Shown one piece after another: positions 1 through 7,814 of a DNA stretch of 64,000 nucleotides (position 1 is its first letter; every line of letters starts with the position of its first letter). This DNA is from Streptacidiphilus sp041262165. Its GTDB lineage: Bacteria > Actinomycetota > Actinomycetes > Streptomycetales > Streptomycetaceae. The notes beneath the pieces were generated by a model, which did not search any database, had not been told where the DNA came from, and saw only the letters and a program-made list of their open reading frames with translations. The DNA lies in assembly GCF_041262165.1 (NCBI RefSeq), contig NZ_JBGCBY010000004.1, forward strand, positions 124,001 through 188,000. The letters are read 5' to 3'. Made by a program: the position numbers and the translations under genes.

Positions 1-62
1 TAGATCTTCAGCACCCTACTAGGCTCAGGGCCATCACCTCCTGACGCCCTGGAGTCACGCCC

Positions 63-908
63 GTGCGCATCGACCTGCACACCCACAGCTCTGCCTCGGA
101 CGGCACGGACAGCCCCGCCGAGCTGGTGCGGAACGCCGCCGCCGGCCTGGACGTGGTCGCGCTCACCGACCACGACACCGTCGCCGGCTACGCCGAGGCC
201 ACCGCCGCACTGGCGGGCACCGAGCTGACGCTGGTCACCGGCGCCGAGCTGTCCTGCCGGGTCGAGGGCATCTCCATGCACCTGCTCGGCTATCTCTTCG
301 ACCCGGCGGAGCCCGAGTTCGCCCGCGAGCGCGAACTGGTGTATACCGACCGCTTCCGCCGAGCCGAGGCCATGGTCGAGCGCTGCCGCGAGCTGGGCGC
401 GCCGATCAGCTGGGAGCAGGTCCAGCGGATCGCCGGCAGCGGCGCGGTGGGCCGTCCGCATGTGGCGAGCGCGCTGGTGGAGGCCGGGGTCGTGCCCAGC
501 GTCGACGCCGCCTTCACAGCCGAGTGGCTCGCCAACGGCGGGCGCGCGGACGTCCGCAAGCACGAGCTCGACCCGTTCGAGGCGGTGCGCCTGGTCCGCG
601 CGGCCGGTGGCGTCCCAGTCTTCGCGCATCCCGGCGCGGTCAAGCGCGGCCGAACGGTGTCCGACCAGGTCATCGCCGATCTCGCGGCGGCAGGGCTGGC
701 CGGGGTCGAGGTCGACCACATCGACCAGGACGAGCCGACCCGGATCCACCTGCGCGCGCTCGCGGCCGAGCTCGGTCTGCTCACCACCGGGTCCAGCGAC
801 TACCACGGCACCCGCAAGTCCGTCCGGCTCGGTGCGAACACCACCGCTCCCGAGGTGTACGAGGCGCTGGTCGCCCAGGCCACCGGCGCGAAGCCGCTCA
901 CGGCCTGA
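63..908 (+). CDS. PHP-domain metal-dependent phosphoesterase
   Basis: A 281-residue single-domain PHP protein. Metal-ligand motifs are visible in order: H6-x-H8, D36-H37-D38, E62, a GRPH motif near residue 140, the AHPG motif with H189, and D246/H248 in GSSDYHG. Family members hydrolyse phosphoesters in the cytosol; several are nucleotide 3',5'-bisphosphate phosphatases or 5'-3' RNases (RNase AM/TrpH group), so a small nucleotide or short RNA substrate is likely, but the exact one cannot be read from sequence. The GTG start follows a GGAG about 7 nt upstream, and a TAGGCT -10-like hexamer lies at 20-25. Confidence 0.9.
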   Translation: MRIDLHTHSSASDGTDSPAELVRNAAAGLDVVALTDHDTVAGYAEATAALAGTELTLVTGAELSCRVEGISMHLLGYLFDPAEPEFARERELVYTDRFRRAEAMVERCRELGAPISWEQVQRIAGSGAVGRPHVASALVEAGVVPSVDAAFTAEWLANGGRADVRKHELDPFEAVRLVRAAGGVPVFAHPGAVKRGRTVSDQVIADLAAAGLAGVEVDHIDQDEPTRIHLRALAAELGLLTTGSSDYHGTRKSVRLGANTTAPEVYEALVAQATGAKPLTA

Positions 909-1024
909 CGCCCCGCCACGGGCGAGCGCGGTAACCGGCCCGTGGCCGAATCCCGAAGCTGCTAACCTCTGCCGACTTCACCGCATCGAACGCGGTGTCA
1001 AAAACAAGACAGAGGGATGGATTC

Positions 1025-1507
1025 ATGGCGATTCGCCGGGCCAAGCAGAAGGCTCAGGTCATCGAAAAGCTCTCCCAGGTCGCGCCTGCAGGAGAGACCT
1101 TCATCGCCTGCGTGCACGCCGAGAGCGGCCCGAGCCCCTGGCTCAACGCGATATTCGACGACATTCCCGTGGTCGGGCTGGTCGTCGCGCTCACCCGCAA
1201 GTTCTACTTCCTGACGCTCACCAACACCTCGATCGTGGTGAACTCCGCGAACCGCTTCACCAACCGTCCCGGCGAGGTCGTCGCGGTCTTCCCGCGCGAG
1301 GCGTTCCCGGTGAGCCGGATCAAGCGGGCGACCGTGTGGAGCTCGATGTACGTGCAGCTCCCCGGGCAGTCCAAGCCCGGCCGTCTCAACGTGCACCGCT
1401 ACTGGCGCACCGAGCTCGACCAGCTCATCGAGGCGTTCCCGCACGCGGCGGTCTTCCAGGGGACGATTCCGGCCCAGGCCACCGCCCAGACCGCGGACAA
1501 GGTCTGA
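1025..1507 (+). CDS. conserved hypothetical protein, possible PH-like fold
   Basis: A 160-residue soluble protein I cannot assign to a function. After a basic N-terminus (MAIRRAKQKAQ) come alternating beta-strand-like segments (FYFLTLTNTSIVV, EVVAVFPREAFPV, WSSMYVQLPG) and a C-terminal helix (WRTELDQLIEAF), a layout like bacterial PH-like domains. I chose the ATG at 1025 because AGAGGGA lies about 10 nt upstream; an in-frame GTG at 995 would add ten residues without a clear ribosome site. It converges on the next gene across a large hairpin. Confidence 0.75.
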   Translation: MAIRRAKQKAQVIEKLSQVAPAGETFIACVHAESGPSPWLNAIFDDIPVVGLVVALTRKFYFLTLTNTSIVVNSANRFTNRPGEVVAVFPREAFPVSRIKRATVWSSMYVQLPGQSKPGRLNVHRYWRTELDQLIEAFPHAAVFQGTIPAQATAQTADKV

Positions 1508-1551
1508 CCGCAGCAGCCTCGCACCACCGGCGGCAGTACCCCTGACCGCAC

Positions 1552-1616
1552 CGCGACCCGCAGCGCCGCCCGCGTTCCCGCTACCCCAGCGGGACGCCGC
1601 GGCGCTGCGGGTCGCG
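1552..1616. terminator. long bidirectional hairpin overlapping a gene end
   Basis: Arms 1552-1567 and 1601-1616 pair perfectly over 16 bp, and a nested 7-bp stem (1576-1582 with 1588-1594) sits inside. It lies between two convergent genes and includes the last 12 or so codons of the minus-strand gene (stop at 1581). No T-run follows, which is usual for this group. Confidence 0.65.
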
Positions 1617-2165
1617 CAGGTCCGTGCCGTGGCGCAGCCAGCGCTCCTGGAGCTCCGCCGCGCCGTGGACGCGTTTGTGGGCGGCCTCGTTCGGCGTCAT
1701 CGGCAGCAGCGGCAGGAAACGCACCGGATCGGCGGGCTCCGGCAGCTCCAGGTCCTCGACCAGTCCGCCGGGCTCGGCGACCAGGAAAGCGCTGAACGAC
1801 GCGCCGTTCCACAGCGGCGCGCCCAGGTCCAGCGACGCGCCCGGCGCCACGATCAGGCCCTCGACCTGCGGGGACGCCGCCAGGGTCGCCAGCGGGCGGA
1901 GTACCTCGTCCCGACCGCCGCGTACCGTCAGCAGCAGCTCGGCGCGAGGACCGACCACCGGGTCGGCGACCACGCTGGTGGGGTCGGCCATGGGGGCGGC
2001 GGACATGCCGAGGGTCGCGTAGCGGACCAGGCCGTCGGCCGTGGGGAAGCGCAGCACCTCGATCCGGTCCGCGCCGAGGAAGGTGACCGCGGCCCGGGCG
2101 TCCGGCTCCCCGAACGTGCTGATCAGGCGGGCCTCGACGGCGGAGAGAACGGCATCCTGGGACAT
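1581..2165 (-). CDS. Suppressor-of-fused (SUFU) domain protein
   Basis: A 194-residue cytosolic protein matching the bacterial SUFU-like family. Typical segments are the strand pair IEVLRFPTADGLVRYATLGMS, the VGPRAELLLTVRG block, a GASLDLGAPLWNG stretch, and the C-terminal LPLLPMTPNEAAHKRVHGAAELQERW helix. The family is named after the animal Hedgehog regulator; in bacteria its members are often immunity-like or orphan binding proteins of unknown role. No toxin gene lies next to it, so there is no support for an immunity role here. Start is an ATG at 2165. Confidence 0.8.
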   Translation of the reverse strand: MSQDAVLSAVEARLISTFGEPDARAAVTFLGADRIEVLRFPTADGLVRYATLGMSAAPMADPTSVVADPVVGPRAELLLTVRGGRDEVLRPLATLAASPQVEGLIVAPGASLDLGAPLWNGASFSAFLVAEPGGLVEDLELPEPADPVRFLPLLPMTPNEAAHKRVHGAAELQERWLRHGTDLRDPQRRGVPLG

Positions 2166-2190
2166 GGTTCAGAAGCCTACGTCCTGCACC

Positions 2191-3129
2191 CTACGTCCGG
2201 CGCTCGCCCCTGATCACGACGACCAGGCCGGCCAGCACCATGAGCACCGCCGGATACACCGCGACCGGCGGCATCTGCCCCAGCCAGACGGCGGCGATCA
2301 GGGCCGCCCCCGGGGTCTCCAACAGGATCGCCGTGGACACCAGCGACGGCCCGAGGGTCGAGACCACCCGGTTGCTGAGCGAGTGCCCGAGGAACTGCGC
2401 GCAACCCGTGAGCAGCGCGATCTGCACCCAGGCCGTGGCGTTGTATCCGCTCAGCGCCTGCCCGGAGGTCAGGCAAGCGACCAGCAGCAGCACGGCCGTG
2501 GTGGTGTAGCAGACAAAGGTGTACGCAGTGGTGCTGACGGTCCGTCGGATCTCGCTCCCGAGCAGGAAGTACGCCGAGGCGGCGATCCCGGCCCCGAGCG
2601 CGAGCGCGTCGCCGGCGAGGGCGCGCGGCGAGAGCGTGAAGTCGACTCCGGTGAGGACGAGCACCCCGAGGAAGGCGACGCCGGTGCCGATCCACACGGT
2701 CCTGGGGGCGTGCTGTCCGCGCAGCCGCAGGATCAGCGTGGTCCACAGCGGCGTGGTGGTGCACAGCGCGGTCGAGGACGCGATCGAGGTCATCCGCAGG
2801 CTGGGCAGCCACATCGCGAAGTGGAGGGCCAGGAACGCACCCGCGGCGAGGCAGAGCAGCAGGGTGCGGCGGCTGAGAGCGCGGAGCTCGGCACGGTGGC
2901 GCAGCAGCGCGATCGGCGAGAGCAGCCCGCCGGCGATGCAGTTGCGCCAGAACGCGATGGCCAGCGCGGGTGCGGCGGTCGCGCTGATCAGCGGTGCGGA
3001 GAAGGCGACGCCGCCGACCGCGACCGCCAGCAGCAAGAAGTCGATCCGGGGCACGGTGCCGAGGTCGGGGTGCGCAGCCGCCGGGGCCCTCGCGGGAACC
3101 GGCGCGTCAGTGGTGGCGGATGGCTGCAC
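2191..3129 (-). CDS. EamA/DMT-family transporter
   Basis: A 312-residue integral membrane protein with about ten hydrophobic helices in two EamA repeats (for example IDFLLLAVAVGGVAFSAPL, and TVWIGTGVAFLGVLVLTGVD between the halves). The motifs FWRNCIAGGLLSPIALL and SSTALCTTTPLWTTLI are typical of drug/metabolite exporters of this superfamily; the substrate is unknown. The GTG at 3129 is chosen because GAGGAG precedes it by 4 nt; the frame stays open further upstream, but that part is antisense to the next gene. Its stop lies 25 nt from the SUFU start, so the two may be co-transcribed. Confidence 0.85.
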   Translation of the reverse strand: MQPSATTDAPVPARAPAAAHPDLGTVPRIDFLLLAVAVGGVAFSAPLISATAAPALAIAFWRNCIAGGLLSPIALLRHRAELRALSRRTLLLCLAAGAFLALHFAMWLPSLRMTSIASSTALCTTTPLWTTLILRLRGQHAPRTVWIGTGVAFLGVLVLTGVDFTLSPRALAGDALALGAGIAASAYFLLGSEIRRTVSTTAYTFVCYTTTAVLLLVACLTSGQALSGYNATAWVQIALLTGCAQFLGHSLSNRVVSTLGPSLVSTAILLETPGAALIAAVWLGQMPPVAVYPAVLMVLAGLVVVIRGERRT

Positions 3130-3221
3130 GGTGCTCCTCGACTCAGGACCCGGTAAGGGGTGTCCTGATGGTACGAGACTGACGGCGCCAGGTGCGAGCT
3201 GGTATCGAGGCGCGGACGCCG

Positions 3222-3227
3222 TACGCT
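3222..3227 (+). promoter_or_regulatory. -10 hexamer TACGCT, leaderless start
   Basis: TACGCT ends 7 nt before the ATG at 3235 and there is no Shine-Dalgarno sequence, so transcription would begin at or next to the start codon. Confidence 0.45.
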
Positions 3228-3234
3228 TCGGCCC

Positions 3235-3768
3235 ATGACCGATGCGCGTGTGGAGCTGCTGGACCGGGCCCTGGTGGAGGAGGCGGCGAAGAAGTCGGGG
3301 CTGCTCTGGGTACGGATCGCCGACGCCTCGGACCGGGCGCTGTGGCAGGTGTGGCACGACGGTGCGGTGCTGGTGGTCGGGGAGGGCGCGGAGCAACCGC
3401 TGCACGGGCTGGCCGACGGGCAGACGACGGTGCTGACCGCCCGCAGCAAGGACAAGTGGGGACGCCTGGTCGCCTGGCCGGTCCGGGTGGAGGAGTTGGC
3501 GCCCGGCAGCGAGGCGTGGACCGCCGCGGTGGCGGAGCTGAAGGCGAAGCGGCTGAACTCGCCCGACCACGAGACGGTGACCGAGCGCTGGGCCCGGGAG
3601 TCGCGGGTGCTGCGGCTGGTCCCGACAGGTGGGAGCGTGCAGAACCCGGACGCGATGCCCGACGCCTCGCACGCCGCCGCACCGCTGCCGACCGTTGCGA
3701 CGACCCGCCGGCCGGCCCCGGCCGCGCTGCCGCGGCTGCTGTTCGGCCGCCGGAGGCGCCGGAGCTGA
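3235..3768 (+). CDS. conserved hypothetical protein
   Basis: A 177-residue protein of unknown function. Residues 1-125 look folded (ALWQVWHDGAVLVVGEG, TTVLTARSKDKWGRLVAWPVRVEEL), with a small-barrel feel reminiscent of flavin-reductase or pyridoxamine-oxidase-like folds, but I see no binding motif. The tail from about residue 130 is low-complexity Pro/Ala/Thr and ends in a strongly basic RRRRRS cluster. It precedes the MgtE-domain gene on the same strand with an 80-nt gap. The ATG at 3235 has no ribosome site but is well placed behind a -10 hexamer. Confidence 0.75.
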   Translation: MTDARVELLDRALVEEAAKKSGLLWVRIADASDRALWQVWHDGAVLVVGEGAEQPLHGLADGQTTVLTARSKDKWGRLVAWPVRVEELAPGSEAWTAAVAELKAKRLNSPDHETVTERWARESRVLRLVPTGGSVQNPDAMPDASHAAAPLPTVATTRRPAPAALPRLLFGRRRRRS

Positions 3769-3847
3769 CCCGTTCCGGGACCGCGTAGCCTGGGCGCAGC
3801 CGGTCGTGACCTCGCGCGATCCGGAGCAGCGTCGACAGGAAGGTCCC

Positions 3848-5161
3848 ATGACCGGAGCGTCCTCCCGCGTGTTCGTCTCCCATCTCGCCGGGGTGGCGGT
3901 CTTTGACCCCAACGGTGACCAGGTGGGCCGGGTTCGCGATCTCCTGGTGAGCCTGCGGCTCGGCGGAAAGCCGCCCCGGGTGCTGGGCTTCGTGGTCGAG
4001 GTGGTCAGCAAGCGCCGGGTCTTCGTCCCGATGAACCGGGTCACCAGTCTGGAGTCGGGCCAGGTCATCACGACCGGCGTGATCAACATGCGCCGCTTCG
4101 AGCAACGCCCCACCGAGACCCTGGTGCTGGCCGAACTGCTGGACCGCCGGGTCGCCCTGAGCAGCAGCGGGCCGAACGGCGAGGAGGGCGAGACCGTCAC
4201 CGTCCTGGACGTGGCGATGGTGCAGACCCGCAACCGCGAGTGGGAGATCGACAAGGTCTTCGTGGAGAAGGGGAAGGGCGGCCGGCTCCGCCGCAAGGGC
4301 GAGACCCTGACCGTGGACTGGTCCGCGGTCACCGGCTTCGCGCTGCGCGAGGAGGACCAGGGCGCCGCCAACCTGCTCGCCACCTTCGAGCAACTGCGCC
4401 CGGCCGACCTGGCGAACGTGCTGCACCACCTCTCCCCCAAGCGCCGTTCCGAGGTCGCCGCGGCGCTCGACGACGAGCGGCTCGCCGACGTCATGGAGGA
4501 GCTGCCCGAGGACGACCAGGTCGCGATCCTCGGCGGGCTGCACCAGGAGCGCGCCGCCGACGTGCTGGAGGCGATGGACCCCGACGACGCCGCCGACCTG
4601 CTGTCGGAGCTGCCCCCCGACGACGCCGAGCGGCTGCTGCAGCTGATGGAGCCGGAGGAGGCCGCACCGGTACGCCGGCTGCTCAGTTACGAGGAGCACA
4701 CGGCCGGCGGGCTGATGACGACCGAGCCGATCGTGCTGGAGCCGGACGCGACCGTCGCCGAGGCGCTGGCCCGGGTGCGGGTCGCCGACCTCAAGCCGGC
4801 CCAGGCCGCCCAGGTGTACGTGTGCCGTCCGCCGACGGAGACGCCGACCGGGATCTACCTGGGCCTGGTCCACTTCCAGCGGCTGCTGCGGGAGCCCCCG
4901 TACACGCTGCTGGGCGCCATCGTCGACGGCGACCTGGACCCGCTGGCGCCGGACACCGAACTCCCGTGGATCACCAGCTACCTGGCGACCTACAACGTGG
5001 TCGCCGCGCCGGTCGTGGACGAGGACGACCACCTGCTCGGCGCGGTGACGGTAGACGACGTCCTCGACCACATCCTGCCGGAGGACTGGCGCGAGTCCGC
5101 GCTGCACGGCGGCGACGCCCACGACGAGGCTTCCGGGGCGGTGACCGCTGATGGCCGGTGA
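3848..5161 (+). CDS. PRC-barrel / MgtE N-domain / CBS protein without membrane domain
   Basis: A 437-residue soluble protein. A PRC-barrel-like module (about 5-75, FDPNGDQVGRVRDLLV) and a second beta-rich module lead into an MgtE_N superhelix (about 174-280, repeats such as LSELPPDDAERLLQLM) and a pair of CBS domains (about 283-425, starting GLMTTEPIVL and ending GAVTVDDVLDHILP). True MgtE channels continue into five transmembrane helices; these are absent. In MgtE the N and CBS domains sense Mg2+, so a cytosolic Mg2+ or nucleotide sensor is the likely role. Its end overlaps the DUF1003 membrane-protein gene by 11 nt. The M. tuberculosis counterpart is Rv1232c. Confidence 0.88.
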   Translation: MTGASSRVFVSHLAGVAVFDPNGDQVGRVRDLLVSLRLGGKPPRVLGFVVEVVSKRRVFVPMNRVTSLESGQVITTGVINMRRFEQRPTETLVLAELLDRRVALSSSGPNGEEGETVTVLDVAMVQTRNREWEIDKVFVEKGKGGRLRRKGETLTVDWSAVTGFALREEDQGAANLLATFEQLRPADLANVLHHLSPKRRSEVAAALDDERLADVMEELPEDDQVAILGGLHQERAADVLEAMDPDDAADLLSELPPDDAERLLQLMEPEEAAPVRRLLSYEEHTAGGLMTTEPIVLEPDATVAEALARVRVADLKPAQAAQVYVCRPPTETPTGIYLGLVHFQRLLREPPYTLLGAIVDGDLDPLAPDTELPWITSYLATYNVVAAPVVDEDDHLLGAVTVDDVLDHILPEDWRESALHGGDAHDEASGAVTADGR

Positions 5162-5771
5162 CCGTCGCGATCTGCGGGACCGTCGCGATCTGCGGGAACT
5201 GCGCGACCGCCGCGATCAGCGGCTGCGCGAGGTGACGGGTCCGCGCCCGCCCGAACGCGAGGACCGCCGCCGCAACCGCCTGGACCAGCCGCAGCGCCGG
5301 CGTAGCCGGGTGACCCTGCCGAACCCCGACTCGGAGGCGTTCGGACGGCTGTCCGAGCGGATCGCCCGCTTCCTGGGCACCGGACGGTTCCTGGTCTGGA
5401 TGACCGTGCTCATCCTGCTGTGGGTGACCTGGAACATCCTGGCCCCGGCGGGCTGGCGGTTCGACGAGTACCCCTTCATCTTCCTGACCCTGGTGCTCTC
5501 GCTGCAGGCGTCCTACGCCGCCCCGCTGATCCTGCTCGCGCAGAACAGGCAGGACGACCGGGACAAGGTCAACATGGAGCAGGACCGCTCCAGGGGCGAG
5601 CGCAACATCGCTGACACCGAGTACCTGACCCGCGAAGTGGCGGCGCTGCGGCACGGGCTCGGCGAGGTCGCCACCCGCGACTTCCTCCGCTCGGAGCTGC
5701 AGACGCTGCTCAAGGAGCTGGAGAACCGTTCTCCCGGCGACCGTGCCGAGGTGGACGAGCATTCGGCCTGA
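5151..5771 (+). CDS. DUF1003 membrane protein
   Basis: A 206-residue protein with a highly charged N-terminus made of Arg/Asp/Leu repeats (DRRDLRDRRDLRELRDRRD), then the DUF1003 core: two membrane helices at about 80-99 (FLVWMTVLILLWVTWNIL) and 107-128 (FIFLTLVLSLQASYAAPLIL), followed by the family's QNRQDDRDK motif and a C-terminal helix-rich tail. The function of DUF1003 is unknown. Its start lies inside the MgtE-domain gene (11-nt overlap), so translation is probably coupled and the two products may form a membrane complex. The counterpart in M. tuberculosis is Rv1231c. Confidence 0.88.
   Translation: MAGDRRDLRDRRDLRELRDRRDQRLREVTGPRPPEREDRRRNRLDQPQRRRSRVTLPNPDSEAFGRLSERIARFLGTGRFLVWMTVLILLWVTWNILAPAGWRFDEYPFIFLTLVLSLQASYAAPLILLAQNRQDDRDKVNMEQDRSRGERNIADTEYLTREVAALRHGLGEVATRDFLRSELQTLLKELENRSPGDRAEVDEHSA
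5160..5195 (+). repeat. perfect 18-bp tandem duplication
   Basis: The unit gaccgtcgcgatctgcgg occurs twice in tandem (5160-5177 and 5178-5195), with a degenerate third copy after it. It encodes the DRRDLR repeats of the DUF1003 N-terminus and overlaps the end of the upstream gene. Confidence 0.9.
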
Positions 5772-5827
5772 CCCCGCTGTGACCTGCCGCACGCGGCCGC
5801 CGGGTCCGGGCGGCGCGCGGCGCGCCG

Positions 5828-5833
5828 TACCAT
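5828..5833 (+). promoter_or_regulatory. -10 hexamer TACCAT, leaderless start
   Basis: TACCAT ends 6 nt before the ATG of mrp and the start lacks a Shine-Dalgarno sequence, which suggests a leaderless transcript. Confidence 0.35.
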
Positions 5834-5839
5834 CAGTGC

Positions 5840-6994
5840 ATGGCTTCTGACACGCAGGCAACCGCCCTTGAGGAGTCCGTGCGCGCGGCCCTCGGGACGG
5901 TGCAGGACCCGGAGATCCACCGGCCCATCACCGAGCTGGGCATGGTCAAGTCGATCGAGATCGACGCCGACGGCTCGGCCCGGGTCGCCGTCTATCTCAC
6001 CGTCTCCGGCTGCCCGATGCGGGAGACCATCACCTCCAGGGTCACCGACGCGGTCGCCTCCGTTCCCGGCATCACCTCGGTCGCGGTCGAGCTCGACGTG
6101 ATGAGCACCGAGCAGCGCCAGGAGCTGGCGTCGATGCTCCGCGGCGGCAAAGCTGAGCGGGAGATCCCGTTCGCCCAGCCCGGCTCGCTCACCCGCGTGT
6201 ACGCGGTCGCCTCCGGCAAGGGCGGCGTCGGCAAGTCCTCGGTGACCGTCAACCTCGCCGCCGCGCTCGCTGCGGACGGGCTGAAGGTCGCCGTCGTCGA
6301 CGCCGACATCTACGGCCACAGCGTGCCCCGGATGCTGGGGGTGGACGGCCGTCCCACCCAGGTCGAGAACATGATCATGCCGCCGTCGGCGCACGGCGTG
6401 AAGGTCATCTCCATCGGCATGTTCACCCCGGGCAACGCCCCGGTGGTGTGGCGTGGCCCGATGCTGCACCGGGCGCTGCAGCAGTTCCTCGGCGACGTCT
6501 ACTGGGGCGACCTGGACGTGCTGCTGCTGGACCTGCCGCCCGGCACCGGTGACATCGCCATCTCGGTGGCGCAGCTGGTCCCCAACGCCGAGATCCTGAT
6601 CGTCACCACCCCGCAGCAGGCGGCGGCCGAGGTCGCCGAGCGCGCCGGGACGATCGCACTGCAGACGCACCAGACCATCGTCGGCGTCATCGAGAACATG
6701 TCCGGGATGCCCTGCCCGCACTGCGGCGAGATGGTCGACGTCTTCGGCACCGGCGGCGGGCAGACCGTGTCCGACGCGCTGACCAAGGCGACCGGCGCCA
6801 AGGTGCCCGTGCTCGGGAGCATCCCCATCGACCTGGGACTGCGCCAGGGCGGGGACGAGGGCAAGCCGGTCGTGCTGTCCGACCCCGACTCCCCCGCCGG
6901 GGCCGCTCTGCGCGCCATCGCCGGCAAGCTGAGCAACCGTCAGCGGGGCCTGTCCGGGCTGTCGCTGGGCATCACTCCCCGCAACAAGTTCTAG
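5840..6994 (+). CDS. mrp: Mrp/ApbC-type Fe-S cluster carrier ATPase
   Basis: A 384-residue P-loop ATPase that transfers Fe-S clusters to apo-proteins in the cytosol. An N-terminal MIP18/DUF59 domain (about 8-90, VQDPEIHRPITELGMV) is followed by the deviant Walker A GKGGVGKSS around residue 127, the switch region DADIYGHSVPRMLG, DLPPGTGD, and the cluster-binding C292-P-H-C295 pair that bridges the dimer. All key residues are present and the length is normal. It is the plus-strand neighbour of the sigE-htrA-tatB cluster, as Rv1229c is in mycobacteria. Confidence 0.95.
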   Translation: MASDTQATALEESVRAALGTVQDPEIHRPITELGMVKSIEIDADGSARVAVYLTVSGCPMRETITSRVTDAVASVPGITSVAVELDVMSTEQRQELASMLRGGKAEREIPFAQPGSLTRVYAVASGKGGVGKSSVTVNLAAALAADGLKVAVVDADIYGHSVPRMLGVDGRPTQVENMIMPPSAHGVKVISIGMFTPGNAPVVWRGPMLHRALQQFLGDVYWGDLDVLLLDLPPGTGDIAISVAQLVPNAEILIVTTPQQAAAEVAERAGTIALQTHQTIVGVIENMSGMPCPHCGEMVDVFGTGGGQTVSDALTKATGAKVPVLGSIPIDLGLRQGGDEGKPVVLSDPDSPAGAALRAIAGKLSNRQRGLSGLSLGITPRNKF

Positions 6995-7008
6995 GAGGGT
7001 GCTGGGAA

Positions 7009-7034
7009 GGGGCGATTCCCGAAGGAATCGCCCC
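7009..7034. terminator. terminator hairpin after mrp
   Basis: A perfect 11-bp stem (7009-7019 with 7024-7034) and a CGAA tetraloop lie 14 nt past the mrp stop. It can also serve the convergent gene ending at 7048. Confidence 0.8.
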
Positions 7035-7047
7035 AGGCTGCTCGGCG

Positions 7048-7731
7048 CTACTCGGCGTAGACCGCCAGGTCGGTCACCGTGGTGAAGCCGATCCCGTAGG
7101 CGCTGACGCCCCGCCCGTACGCGCCCAGGTGGACGCCGGGCGCGTTGCCCGCGAGCACCCAGCCGTACTCGGACTCCCGGTAGCGGAACGGCTGCGGGGT
7201 CCCGTTGATCGGCAGTGTCAGCGAAGACCAGCCGGGTCCGTCCAGGTCGTCGGCCAGGTCCCAGGCCAGCGCGGTCTGCTGGTCCAGCCAGTTCTGCCGC
7301 AGCTCGCGCGCCAGCGGGGACTGCTCGGTCGCGGCCAGCAGGCCGGCCCCGGCCAGCCAGGCCGCCGAGGACACCGAGGTGGCCTCCAGTATCCCCGTGC
7401 CGTCACCCAGTCGGCGGCCGGGACGGCGGGCCACGGTGACCACGACCGCGTAGCGGCGGCCCTCGGCCGGCTCCGGCGTGGCGTAGGAGCGCACCGGCTC
7501 GTCGCCGTGGCCGATGGAGCCGTAGTCCACGGTGCCGTCGGGCGCGGTGCCCACCGGCGCCAACCAACGGCGTCCGGTCCACCCGTCGTCCAGGCTGTAC
7601 CAGGGGAAGTCCGCGCGCATGTATCCGTCGATGGTCGCATCGGCTGCTGACGCGCGACGCGCGGCTCTGTCCGGCGGGGTCCCCGGCCCGGCCTCGGCGG
7701 TGGCCGCCCCCGTGTGGCTCGTGGTGTCCAT
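7048..7731 (-). CDS. conserved hypothetical protein
   Basis: A 227-residue protein with no recognised domain. It has no signal peptide or membrane helix. The body is rich in Trp, Tyr and Gly (DFPWYSLDDGWTGRRWLAPVG, FRYRESEYGWVLAGNAPGVHLGAYGRGVSAYGIGF) and looks beta-rich, with one Ala-rich helical segment near residues 120-150. I chose the ATG at 7731 because AGGAGG lies 6 nt upstream; the frame is open 16 codons further back without a ribosome site. It sits between mrp and tatB, and its function is unknown. Confidence 0.75.
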   Translation of the reverse strand: MDTTSHTGAATAEAGPGTPPDRAARRASAADATIDGYMRADFPWYSLDDGWTGRRWLAPVGTAPDGTVDYGSIGHGDEPVRSYATPEPAEGRRYAVVVTVARRPGRRLGDGTGILEATSVSSAAWLAGAGLLAATEQSPLARELRQNWLDQQTALAWDLADDLDGPGWSSLTLPINGTPQPFRYRESEYGWVLAGNAPGVHLGAYGRGVSAYGIGFTTVTDLAVYAE

Positions 7732-7814
7732 CTCGGCCCTCCTGCTTCTCGTCGGCCCAGTCTGGGCGCACCAGAACAATAGCGGGGGGCGGCCTCGGGC
7801 CCTCTGAGGTGAGG

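Noticed and set aside
2191..4494. Minus-strand open frame running far upstream of the EamA gene
   Set aside because: Only the part up to 3129 reads as a transporter; the rest is antisense to two plus-strand genes and has the Arg/Pro/Ser-rich composition of a high-GC shadow frame.
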